Of a DNA stretch of 64,000 nucleotides, positions 1-11,900 are shown one piece after another; position 1 is the first letter of the stretch, and each line of letters starts with the position of its first letter. Origin of the DNA: Brachionus koreanus (lineage: Eukaryota; Rotifera; Eurotatoria; Ploima; Brachionidae); the NCBI GenBank assembly GCA_016987375.1, contig PJRA01000114.1:448518-512517 (forward strand), in the 5' to 3' direction. A program made the translations under genes and the position numbers. The notes beneath the pieces were generated by a model. The model made no database searches, was not told the DNA's origin, and saw only the letters and a program-made list of their open reading frames with translations.

Positions 1-587
1 TCTTTAGAAAAATAACACAAGAGAGTTGAACAATAATCAAAATAAGGTAGGATAAATGTTTTGAAAAACTGAACTTTAACAGAGGTTGACAAAAAAAAGA
101 GTCTTTTAATACTAAACAATTTCTTATTTACAGCAGTGATTATTATAGTATTTCCTTGATCAAAACTGTCGCCAAAGTTGTGTCTTTAGCGAAGAATTTA
201 GCATTTTGTCTGAAAATTTTCTTCAAATAATTATAGAGCTAAACCTGATCTATTAGTAAATGATAGATATTAAATGAAACAGATGAAGGTCCGATCTACA
301 AAGAGGTTTATATTATTTTAAACAAAGAAATACGGTAATAATAGTTTTGCTTTAACTATCCAACTCATTATGGTAGTGTAGGTTCCAAATAGGACAAGCA
401 TAATAATCATTTGGGATTTTGAAATTTTTCTTTGAATTTTCAATTTCTGTCTACGATTTCTAATAATCTTCATTAGATTAGACTTGCTTTTATTCTAGAA
501 TTTCTTCCTAATTAGTCTTCAAGGGGACAGTCATCAATTTTTTTTAAATTCAACCTTTTGAAAAATTTTAATCAATTTTATTTTATA
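1..587. other. AT-rich non-coding sequence
   Basis: No open frame with family similarity, RNA gene or repeat structure was recognised left of the MITE. It may belong to a gene outside the window. Confidence 0.5.
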
Positions 588-595
588 TATTCAAT

Positions 596-781
596 TAGAG
601 TTGTTTAAAAAACTTAAGTCTCAAGCCAAGTCCAAGTAAAGACTTTTAATTTTATTTTTTTTAAAAAAAGTCTAAGTCCAGATTTTATCATCATCTAAAA
701 AAAATAAAACAAAAATAAAAAAAATTTGAACTTAAAAAACTTTTGACTTGGACTTTTATTTTGGACTTTTAAACAACTCTG
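596..781. mobile_element. hAT-like non-autonomous foldback element (MITE)
   Basis: About 186 bp with terminal inverted repeats reading TAGAGTTGTTTAAAA on the left and the complement of CAGAGTTGTTTAAAA on the right. The interior is also largely self-complementary, with AAGTCC-type motifs in both arms. An 8-bp direct repeat TATTCAAT lies on each side (588-595 and 782-789). An 8-bp target duplication and CAGAG-type ends are known traits of hAT elements. No transposase is encoded, so it would need an enzyme supplied in trans. Confidence 0.75.
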
Positions 782-790
782 TATTCAATT

Positions 791-1419
791 TAAGATTTTT
801 GAAAATAATCTAATAAAAAAATATTTCATTTCAGCTTTTAATGGACATTAAAATTAACAAACTTAATTACTGTTAAAATTAGAAGAATTTTTATCAATTT
901 AACTTTAATTTTATTTTAAAGGACGCTTTAACTCTGAAAATCTAGCATTGAAATTTGATTTTTTTAAAAAACTAATATTTAACTCAAAATCTATAGCCAA
1001 AAACTAAGAAAAGACTTGTCAAATTAATTTATTTATTTATTTCAGATAACGCCTAGAAGGCGATGTAAAAAAAAAATAAAAATTAAAAGAAAAAAAAATA
1101 ATTTTAACGCTATTTTTTCTTTCTAATTTTTAATAGAGTACTCTTTTTTAGAAAGCTACGACTTTCTTAGCCATACCTAAAAAATTCTAAATGCCCATTT
1201 TCACTGAATTGAATATTTTAAATTTTTTAAAATTGAAATTTGAAAGTTTTAAATGTTAAAAGTCTGTGTAAATCACAATGTATTTAAATTAAGCTGAAAA
1301 AATTTTGTAACCAAATGAACAAATTGAAAATTTATTGAAAATTTAACTTTGCTAAAATAAATTTAAATTTATTTTTAATAGATAGTTAAAAATTAAATTT
1401 TATTTGTACTCTACTTTTT
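791..1419. other. AT-rich non-coding sequence
   Basis: No gene was recognised. A TTTA-rich run near 1025-1045 is followed by a small hairpin of the form CGCC-TAGAA-GGCG at about 1050-1062. Confidence 0.45.
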
Positions 1420-2075
1420 GTCTAATCAACCAGTAAGAGTCTTATCTATTTTACATTTGTATGAGAGCTCATTGGCGCCTCTCCTTGCTTGACCATGTCG
1501 TATTTTTGGCTCATTAACTTTTTTTCTTTGCTTTCCATGCTTAGTATGTGACCAAGCCATCCTAGCTGCTAAGAAAGAATGATTTCATTAATCATGAGTC
1601 TATTAACTTGGTTGTATATGATCTCTAGTGAAATATGGTCAAATCGCTTAATGTTGACAATTCAACCAAAGTACTTAATTGTAAAGCTATTGATTTTTTG
1701 GTCTATTTGCGGTTTTATGGTCCGTATCCATAGAGTGAAATAGATGCCTTGAAAGTGTTAATTTTTTGCTCGATCTTGACATGATCTTTTTCATGATTTT
1801 CCAAGCTCCATGTGTAAAGCTTTGGGCTTCTTTCAGTCGCTTTCTGTAATTGCATCACAAAGCCAAGATAGAAGAAGTCTTCTACTTTTTTCAGCATATA
1901 TTTGCCCAACTCGACATAACTTTCTTTTAAATTTATGTTGACTGCCATGAATTCTGTCTTGTCAACACTTATTTCTTTTTTTGAGTTTTCATCCAATTTT
2001 TTCCATTTTTTATTAATAAGCTGGATGCTGTTTTCCATTAGCACAATGTCTTTAGAAAAATTAAGTAAAATCAAA
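1420..2075 (-). pseudogene. Decayed non-LTR retrotransposon (LINE) reverse transcriptase, 3' part
   Basis: The minus strand encodes a 119-residue frame resembling the thumb side of a LINE reverse transcriptase. It contains DIVLMENSIQLINKKW, then DKTEFMAVNINLK, then VEDFFYLGFV, then KASISLYGYG, which corresponds to the family motif of the type 'KASI..LLYG'. The aspartate pair of the catalytic box is not intact at the start of the frame. Past the stop, another frame gives LGWLGHILSMESKE, matching the typical LINE C-terminal 'LGHvlRM' segment. Stops and frame changes mean the copy is dead. The clade cannot be assigned by eye. Confidence 0.75.
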
Positions 2076-3060
2076 GGGTTCAGGTGCCATGTGATTCACT
2101 AGGACAACTGCTTTGAATTTGTAGTATGTGGCTGAAACTATATCTTTTGGTATTGAACCATGTTGCATAATGAACCATTATTTAGAACAAAGTCTCCTAA
2201 TAAATTGAATTGTTAAAGTACATTAAATAAATACATTAATAGTAAAGGACAAAATTTAGAAAAATATTAAAAAAAATTTTTTTTGAAAAAAATGTTAACT
2301 AGCCTTTTAAAAAAGTGTGAAAATTATTTTGTAAATAATCCAAATATTTCAAGAGCCGATGCTGCGAGTCACTTTATTTTACTTATTAGATCATGTTTAT
2401 AAAAAATTGATATAAAATTTTTACGTTCACTGGTGCTGGGTGTTAAGACAAAATTAGGATCTATAGCTGACAATGGAGTGTTGTCTTGATATAAAAAATG
2501 TTGACATAATCTTCTAAAAGTTTGATATATTATGCTTTATAAATAATAATTTAATTTGGATAAATCATCAATTGAGTGTAATATTAATATATTTATGTTT
2601 TTAGTTGTATTTATCTAGACTTGTAATAGTTTAGATTAAAATTAATAAGTCGTTTAATTTTTATTAGTTTTTGTGATTTAAAGATAAAGGATATATTTAG
2701 ATTTTTTTATTAGTTTTTCAATTACAATTTTACAAAAATAAAGTTTAATTGATAATTAGGAAAAAAAATTAATAACGAATCTGTTTTGATTCATGAAAAA
2801 ATGACAATTTTAAAATGAAAAACATCAAGAAGACTAATTAAGTCAAAACTATTAAACCCAAATAAAAACAAAATCAATGTATCGAATTAACGAAGCACCC
2901 TAGAGTCACTGTTTTTTATTATCCATGCTTTGATTTGGGCCTTACACAATAAAATTTAATCTATGATAAAAAAAATCGGTTTTATTTATATTAAAAAAAT
3001 CAACTCTCATTTTCACATGAACTAAAAAACATAGACTAGTCGGATTGATGTTCGAATAGT
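2076..3060. other. AT-rich non-coding sequence
   Basis: Nothing convincing was found between the LINE relic and the stop codon of the CaaX-protein gene. It probably includes that gene's 3' untranslated region next to 3060. Confidence 0.45.
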
Positions 3061-6000
3061 TCAAGATATTACACAGCCACATTTGGATTTAACTTTTTTC
3101 TTTTTTTTTTGTTCATTCTCGGTAGGCTGGGGTTGTTCGACAGGAGTTTGATTGTCTAACTCTGGTTCTTTAGGTTCTGGTTTTCTAGGCTCAGGAAGAC
3201 TAACAACATCTGGTCTTTCGACAGTCTGCTGATACTCAATAACAGTACGTGCTTTCTCCGCATCGCTGGACTGTTGCGTTTGCTCGTTAACAGATGTTGT
3301 ATTGCTATTGTTCAAACTAGTGTTTCTCAATATATCGTTGACCTCGCGCTCTTTTTTGATGGTCAACTCTTTGATGAACTCGTCGGCTTCTTTGGCCAAG
3401 TTTCCCTCCGGTCGGAACGGGTTATCACTCTCACTAAGTAAATAAAAGTGTTAAAAAAATTTCTTAAATTTTATGAAAAATGCCTACTCTGCATTATCGA
3501 TTAGTTTAGTGAGCATTTTGACTTGTTATCTTATCTAAAAACTAAGAATGACTTTTATTGTAACATTAGATTAAGCGGTTTAAATAACACTAGATTTATT
3601 ATTCGGAAACCATTTTAAAAATAAATTGTGAATGCAAAGAAAGTGATCAAATTGACCACGCCTTATAATAATAAAAAAAGAACACAATGAAAATTTATCT
3701 ATTTAGAATAGGATTGCAACAGAGTATAAGATGCCATTAAATATGACCGATTTTTTTTTCATTTAGTCTAGTCATTTGTTTTGAATAGAATTAAATAAAT
3801 AAATAGATTTAATATTAGGCTTTTTTTTTATTTTGAAATTTTCTAATTTAAAAAAAAGAAGAATTTCTAGCCTCAAATTTTATCTGTTTACTAAAATACA
3901 TAATTCAATTAAGTATTGAGTTAATTGAATTCGTATAAAAAAATCCAGCGGGTTTTTGTTTGCTTCAACAACAAACTATTTTTATACTGACCCGGATTTT
4001 TTCCAATTTGATTAAAATTAATGTATTTGTCTACTTTAATAATTTAATCTAGTTTAATCACACATCACATGACAAAAAATCAAATAAATATTTACACTTT
4101 AAAGAATATTAATTTTATTTTTAATTTAAAAAAGTATGAAAAAAAATAAAAAAATTTCTCTTATTTTATGAAATAACTGTCCATCATGAACAAAATTTTT
4201 TACTTTCAAGGCTCAGTTAATTTTATTTTTCAATTTTCCTTAATATAAACTAATACTTACTGAGCCTTGAGTAATATTTTTTGATAGAAAAACACTTTAA
4301 ATATTTTATTAATTATTTACTAACCGAGAAGTGATCAATAATTAAAATTTTTATAATTTAAGCTAAAAGAAATCCAAATAAACTTACTTAAAAATAATTT
4401 TTTTGTTTAAACTCTGATAAAAATTCAATATTTTAAATTTAGAAAGTAAATTGAACCAGAAAAAAATTTAAATTAAAACAAAAATTTGAAAAGAACCCTA
4501 TTTAATTAGAATATTTGACATGAGTCAATTTTTATTAATTTAATTAAATTTATGCTTTTTAAACTGCATAAGTTTATGATTTTCAAGAACAAATTTTAGA
4601 AATTTTTTTTTCATAAAAAAATTTAAAAATTTTATTAATGCAACTAGAGAATTGAAAAACTTACGCACTTGTACACAAATTCACCTTACGAATACCTAAA
4701 ATTAAGTTTTTTTTTTAACAAAACTTTAATCATTTAACCTTGCATTTGAAGATTTTTAACTACTGAGCAAAATTTAATCAAACGATTAAAATTGCTATTT
4801 TTCTATTTTATGAAACGATAAAATAAATAAATTGCTTTGTGCTAAACACAAAACAGATAGATTTCATTTTTATTAATACATACAAGAAAGATAAGAAACA
4901 AGTAATTGCATAATTAGAAATTAAAACATTTCAAGATTTATCCAAAAAAAAAGCTTCGCTTATAAATTTTGAAATATTTAACTTAATAAAAATATAAAAA
5001 TTAGACAACGTTACTAATTACTTATCTTATAATTGGTTCCTTTTATCTACTTGCTATCAGATGTGCTCTGGAAATAATCATCTCTAACAAACACATGGTT
5101 CTTATGAAAATAAATTTTTTTATTTTTATTTTCATTTTTTTTTATTAATTAAAATTTCCTTTAAGTATCAATTTTTTTCGATATTGTTGTCATGACAAAA
5201 AATTAATAATTAATGCTAAACGATCTAAATCAATCGGACTGCAAAATTTTGTTTAATGTCTCGACTAATTTAGATATTAAAATTTTTTAATTTAAATCTT
5301 ATATCTTAATTGAAAAAATCTAAGAGCTGTTAAAAAGAGAAGAGGAAAATGGAAGAAAATTTAAATAAGAAGAAGATTATAATGCTAATTAAAAAATCTT
5401 AACTTAAGAGTTATTTCCATCTTTTTTTTTTTGCAAAGATTACTTGAATTCTTATTCTAAATGTAGTTTTAATTTAAAACTAAAATTAGCGTACAACTAA
5501 GATTTTAACATAATGGAACATGATTATTTTTGTAAGCTACCTAATCAACAGAGCTAAATAATAAATGTAATTGCTTGCGAAATGTGCCTCGAACAAAATA
5601 GAAATTTAAATTTTAGAAATTTATTACGAGATAATTTCAATTATTATTCACTGTTCAAAGGTACATAAAGCTCAATCTTAAATGCACGCTAAGAAATAAT
5701 GAATTAATATTTTATTCTAAATAAACTAGTATAAAGCCAAGTTAAAACTTAGCTATTGAATTTAAATGATTCATTCAGATTATGCAATATAGCCAAGCAA
5801 TTAATCATTAATGGTTTTATGCCAGATCTAAGGATATTTTACTTTTGAAACTTTTTTTAAAATAAATTTTTAAGCATAAAAGCTAATCCTAAATAAAAAT
5901 TTAATTTTTTTCATTTTATACTAGCACGTTGACTGTAATTAACTTTTGGAGCTAATTTAAAATAAGAAAAAGTATTGCGACTTTTATGTTTTGAAATAAC

Positions 6001-8918
6001 TTGTTGTAATTTAAAAAATGTTTGAGAGTTGTTGAAATAGCTAAATACTAAATCTGGATTGTTTAGTCAGTTCGGTAAGAGAACACCTAATGTTAAATAA
6101 AATTTAGCTTAAGTGGAATGTTTTATCTATTTTGACTTATAAAGAAAAAAATTTTCTATTGATATTTGATTTTTTCTTGCAGCAACCAAATGAAAATGAA
6201 ATCAACTTTGGGGTGATATAAATCAAATTCTGATAAAAAATATTAGATATGGAGATGAAACGCGAAGGGAAGCAGAATTATTCGTAAATTTGCATAATGC
6301 TTTATGCAAATTAGTTTTTTTTGCTTGGTGAAAATAAAGGATCAAATATTGGCATAAGACACAATCGATTCGAATGGATGTGACGCTTTTTCAAAATATT
6401 TATGTAGCTAAAGAGCCAATATTCTAATTGTTGCTTTTCCGTTTTGTTTTTTGTATTATTTTTTTAAAACTTGTTAACAAAATGCTCACTCAAACGAATA
6501 GATAAATTAAAGCAAAAGAATATAATTATGTTCAAGCTTTTTGTTTATTTGATGCTTCCCCTTCTGAAATAGTAGCGTCATCATCAAACAAGCATAATAA
6601 TCTCAAATACTCTAAATTATTTCAAGCAAATCAATAATTTCATTATTTACATAAATCCTAGTTCTAAATAGAAAAAAATAATTCTCAGGTTAATAAGAAT
6701 TTTAAAAATATCGCAATTTAAGTGCCTTTAAATCAACAAAAATCGAACAAAAAAAGAAGATTAAATTTTTTAATCTTTTAGGCTATATTCCCTTGTTACT
6801 CTTCCTTCGACTAATTACATTTAATTTTTAGGATTAATTTAAATTTTAATTGAGTGAAAAAAAAAAAAATTATTCAAAACTAATAATCAGTTGCTTGGCT
6901 TGAAACTTATGATATTGAAAATTTCCTCTCACACAACTTAATTATTTACATTAAAGAAAATGATAAAATCTAATCTGAAATTAAATTTATTTGATAAGAA
7001 CTATTTTTCTCCTATTGATTTCTATTCTAGACTAAGTGAAAAAATTTAAAGAATGAAAAACAATTTTTAAAATTTATTTTAGCTTTTGATTATCTTAAGA
7101 AAATAAACAAAATTTTTATGCTAAATTGAATCGACATCATAGAAAAAAATTTAAAATCGAGGCATCGAACTAAAATTTATTATTTTTTAATTAAAATTCT
7201 GCAAGACAAAGACTTTGAGGTTTAATTTCTTACGGCTCTTGATAAACAATTAACTTTGTGATTGCATATTTAGAGCTTTAACAAAGCTTCTGAATATAAT
7301 ATTAAAAATAAATACTACTTAAAATCCTGTGAGCTTGAATTTTTTGCTGTTCGACCTTTAATTTAAATAGTCTGTCTATTAATTAAAAAAGCTCTATAAA
7401 CTATGCGAATTTAAAAGCGTATCTATCCAAAAACGAACTAAATGATATTTCGATAACCAAAAACAAAATTTTTATCTATCACTAGTTAAAATGCTCACTG
7501 AGATTTGATTGAAATGAAAGCTATAGCTTACCATATGGCATATGAACTACAATTTGTTTTCAACTGAGAATATTGATTTGAAAACACAGTTGAAATTGAT
7601 GGCATAGTGGTCGAGTTTGACATGAATGGGCGTTTTTTTGATTGAAATGATGAACTAGAATGATTTATGATTGCTTTCGTATATCGATTGTTGTTTGTGT
7701 AATTGTTCACCGGTAGCGTGTTCAATCTTATTTTGCTATACTTAGTAACATTTGTAAATGCAGCTTTATCTAAGGCTTCATTTGATATAAATTGAACTCT
7801 TATAACAACAAAAATCAGTATAAATCAAATATAATTAGTTTAAACTTCAATAAAAATGATTTATTGAAAATCAGAATTGTTTTTGTTTGTGAGAACATTA
7901 AGTAATTTGTGAGTCAAAACTTGATTTATCTAATGATAAAATTGCTTTTATTTTTATCAATATTTTATAGAAAAAATAGATATTTAATTTATTAATGACA
8001 ATTATGTGGAATACTTATCAATGAAGATTTTAAATTATATCCAAAAAGAACTAACACGCATAAAATAAATATACCTAAGCATTATTGGCTTCCATAGCTA
8101 TAAAATTAGTCTGTATTTAGTTACCATTAAGTCAAATCTAAACCGAAAACTAATGTTTTCTTAGATTAAACAAAAAAGTTTTATTTTTTAGCATTTTAGC
8201 CTAGAAGTACTTAAAATTTATGCTGACCAAATATCGATTTGAAGTCTTTATTTTTGAACTATAAGAAAAAAATTTGATTTTTAATTTCTTTAGACTTTAA
8301 ATTTTTTTTTAAATTTTTATACCAATTTTAACAATTAATCAAGATTGGTAAAAATACGGTTATCTGTTTTTTTTTCAATTTAAAAAAAAAAATTTAATTT
8401 TCATTTTTTAATTTCAAAATTTAGAGCAAAACTATTAAAATACAAATTTTTAAAATTAAATTTGTTCTTATTGATTTATTTGTCTAAAATAAAACAATCT
8501 GTTAAACTAATTAATATACTTCAACACGAAGATTTATTTTTGATTTATTTTTAAATAAGATTAATAATATCAAATAAAAAAATAATTACCTTTTTTTTGA
8601 TTTTTGAGTTTTATTCGAATTTGAACTAATTGAAGAAGTAATTGTGCTCGAAGTGATGTTAATGGAGCTGCTATTTTTCAAACAGCATGATGAACTGCTC
8701 GAATCTTGCAGATTAGCTAAAGTTTGGTCGCAGTAGTGTGGTTTTTCATCCGAGCTGAAACTATTTTCATCAACGGTAGAATTTGTCTTGTTCATTAAAA
8801 ATCCATTTTCTCGATCATCATCATATTTTGTGCTTTTCGATTTTGATTCCAAATTTATAATCCTTAGATTAGTTATTGCACTTAAGGGGTGCCTCTGAAC
8901 CTGATCTAACTTAACCAT
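3061..8918 (-). CDS. Putative prenylated protein with PP1-docking-like motif (three exons)
   Basis: Exons are 8918-8590, 7798-7532 and 3433-3061. The junction phases agree at both introns (AG|A and TG|T), giving a 322-residue protein starting at the ATG at 8918. I do not recognise the family. Most of it is Ser/Asn-rich and probably disordered. Two short motifs stand out. KKRVQF at residues 108-113 fits the RVxF consensus for binding protein phosphatase 1. The C-terminus has a lysine-rich run, then CGCVIS, where CVIS (319-322) fits a CaaX box for farnesylation and Cys317 could be palmitoylated. A conserved-looking segment, DNPFRPEGNLAKEADEFIKE, starts exon 3. The RVxF plus CaaX combination is known in PPP1R16-type membrane targeting subunits, but those have ankyrin repeats, which are absent here. 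The last intron is about 4.1 kb, so the link to exon 3 rests on phase and splice sites only. Confidence 0.65.
3434..7531 (-). other. Large putative intron of the CaaX-protein gene
   Basis: About 4.1 kb of AT-rich sequence bounded by a GTAAGC donor (read on the minus strand) and a TTACTTAG acceptor. No other exon, RNA gene or clear transposon was seen. A short inverted repeat around 3936-4003 pairs AAAAAATCC with GGATTTTTT. Confidence 0.5.
7799..8589 (-). other. Intron 1 of the CaaX-protein gene
   Basis: 791 nt from a GTAATT donor to a TTATAAG acceptor on the minus strand. It contains only AT-rich sequence. Confidence 0.6.
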
Positions 8919-11900
8919 TTAAATCTAAAATAGAAATAAATTATTAACTTTTATTAATCATGATTATCTTTTTAAAAAAACTAATTTTTCAAATAATAAA
9001 ATGCTCATAGCGTTCCTTAGCACCAAACTAAAAGCTTATTATCTAATTCAAACATCGATAGCTCTTAGAACTGAAAGATAAGAGAAAATGTTAAAAATTT
9101 CTTCATAATAAATATAAATAATCGTGTTTACTGTTTTCGAGCTGGATAAATCAAGATTTATTTACAGTTTGTCTGAAAAAGACTAAAACTTGACTTTTTC
9201 AGGCAGGCTTTTGTATTCAAGCTAAGATTAGACAAGATCTAATTAAACTTGGATAAAATTTTGATCACAAAAAGTAAAATATTCAATTGAGTATTGAAGT
9301 TTTTGTTGAATAATTAATTTATTGTGTTTGCAAATACTTTTTTTTGTTTAAGAAAAATGTTGAAAATATTTTTATTAAATATTATGAAAACATATGTATT
9401 TTATTTTAAATCGGAATATCATACTCCTAGAATTTTCAAAATATTATTCTCAAATCAAGTGAAAAACTTAAAACTAGTTAAGTAATAGAATTATGAAAAA
9501 ACTAAGATAGCTAAATTTTGGGAACAAAAATAATAAGTAAAAATACGAGTTTTTGATGACATTAAAATTGAAAGAAAAAAAAATTTAAAAATAATTCAAA
9601 TAGAGAAAAATTAATAGATGTTAAAGCCTTTTAAAATATTAGTTAATCATTCAAACTTGTATAACTTTTTTTAAGAGCATTTTTTTAAAGAAAAAAGTAT
9701 GCGTATTTGACAAACTACTACTAGTTTTCAAGTTTACTCGACAATAAACTCTCTAATTTGATAAAATTTTTTGTAAATAAACTTTGAATCAAAATCTCTA
9801 AAACTTAAAATGCTACACCTTTTCGATTAATTAAGACAAAAAGCAATTGTAAAACCATATACAAAAAACTTTAAATTTTTAACAAAAACAGGCAAATAAT
9901 AGTGATTTAATAATATTTTTTTATTTTATAAAAAGTTTTTTTTTTTTTAAATTCTACTTTCCAGAGAAAAAAAAAACTTTTTATATATTGATAATTCATG
10001 TTATTCAATAAGCTAAATAACAAAGATGCAAGAAATTTTTAACCAAAATAGTAATTTAAGCGCAATTTTCAGTTTTATATTTTGTGCATGAGCGAACCTA
10101 TTAGAAACTATTTGCATATGTTGTTAGTGAATAAGAAATAAATTTTAAATATTTTAATCCTTAGTTACGTAAATATGATGCTAGCTGATGATTAATGATA
10201 CAAGTAATTATCGATTTAAAATAGCTTAACCTATTGCATAATAAAGTTCACCATTAAAATTTTTTTTTTTATCTTTTCGTCCAAAAATCATGATGCATTT
10301 AATTAATAAAAATTCATTGATTAAAATTTTTTTTCAATTGCTTCTATAATGCTGCATGCTGATGTCCTAGATATTCTAATTTGAACATGATTAAAACAAG
10401 TAATCTATTTAATAATGAGAACAAATCCTATTTATTACAGTTTAACTCTTTATAGACTATCGAGTTACATTTAAAATTGATTTGACGCTGTGATTTTGTA
10501 AATAACGAACTGAATTAGGACTAAATTTACCTGAAGCTGAGAACAGATAAAAAAAACAATTGGATAACTCGGCGCCAAAAGAAAAACAATAAGAAAGATA
10601 ATATTTGATAGTTATGCAATTGATTTTCGAGTTAAACGCCTAGGACCTTTAATTTTAAATAAAAAATATTTGATCTTAAAATTTGTAAATACCCCCTATC
10701 CTACCTAGTTTGGCCCACCTAATATTTAAACAATATTTTGTCTATAACCAAAAGGTTAATTTAAAAAAAAAAAACAATGATTAGTTCTCTATATGAAGAT
10801 ATTTGCTTGATTTTTCTAATTAACTTAGGAAACTAGTAAAATTAATGTCATAAAACACCATATTTGCTTGTCTATTTGTTCACTACTTGTCATGTCAAAA
10901 TTTTAAATAAACTAAAAACAATAATTAAAATAAAGATATTGATGAATTTTATCTGAATCAAGTAGCTAGTACACTGATTAATCTCTAAATCATAATCAGT
11001 TTCGTGAAAGATTTCACGCTAACGGGTAAATGCGATTAAAATTTAATTTTTTTTATTTAATTAAATAAATGAATAATTAAGATTCAATGTGAAAGAAAAA
11101 TATAGCCACGAGATTAAGCTTCATGAAAATTATTTAAATTCTAGAATCTAAAAAATATAATACTTGAAATTGAGATTGAATTGATTATTAAAAATACTTT
11201 TAAAAAGCGTTTCGTTCAATTGATGCCTTAGTGTTTGCTTAACCACTAAGCTGAATAAGAATCACAATTTTGATTACATTTTAGAAGCCTGTAATGAAAA
11301 ATGAGAAAAACAAAACTTAACCCATAAAAAAAAGAGCTTTCTAAATTACAGTCGCTTCACAGGAATTTTATTAATATTTTTTTTTTCCAAGTCTTAAATA
11401 AAACTGCGCTATAAAACAAAAATATTAATCCTATTTTCATAATCTTATTTTATATTGTTTCCTTGAGAGATAAAACATTAAAATGAGCTTTTAAATATTC
11501 AATTTAAATTAGAAAAAAGTTCAAGCATTTGATTAAAAATCAGCAACAATTTTTTTTTTGATTTTTTGATGTTGTCTGACGAATTTTCTAACAGAAAGAA
11601 TATAAAATAAGATAATTATTTTCTGCTGATTGCTACTCGTTATAACGATTTAACTAAAAAGCTTTGTCTTTAAGTAATATTGCATCGATAATATTATCTA
11701 ACTTTTATAAATGATTCAAACTAAGGACGAGCATTGAATTCAAAGCTTTAAGCCTTTTAATTTGAGCTATGATCGATGAAATTTAAAATTTAAAAAACCC
11801 TAAAAGCACTAATTAAGCAACATACCATCTCAATCACCAAGTTAAACTATTTTTCACCAGAAACTTAATTTTTAAATAATAAATTTAAATTAATTATGTG

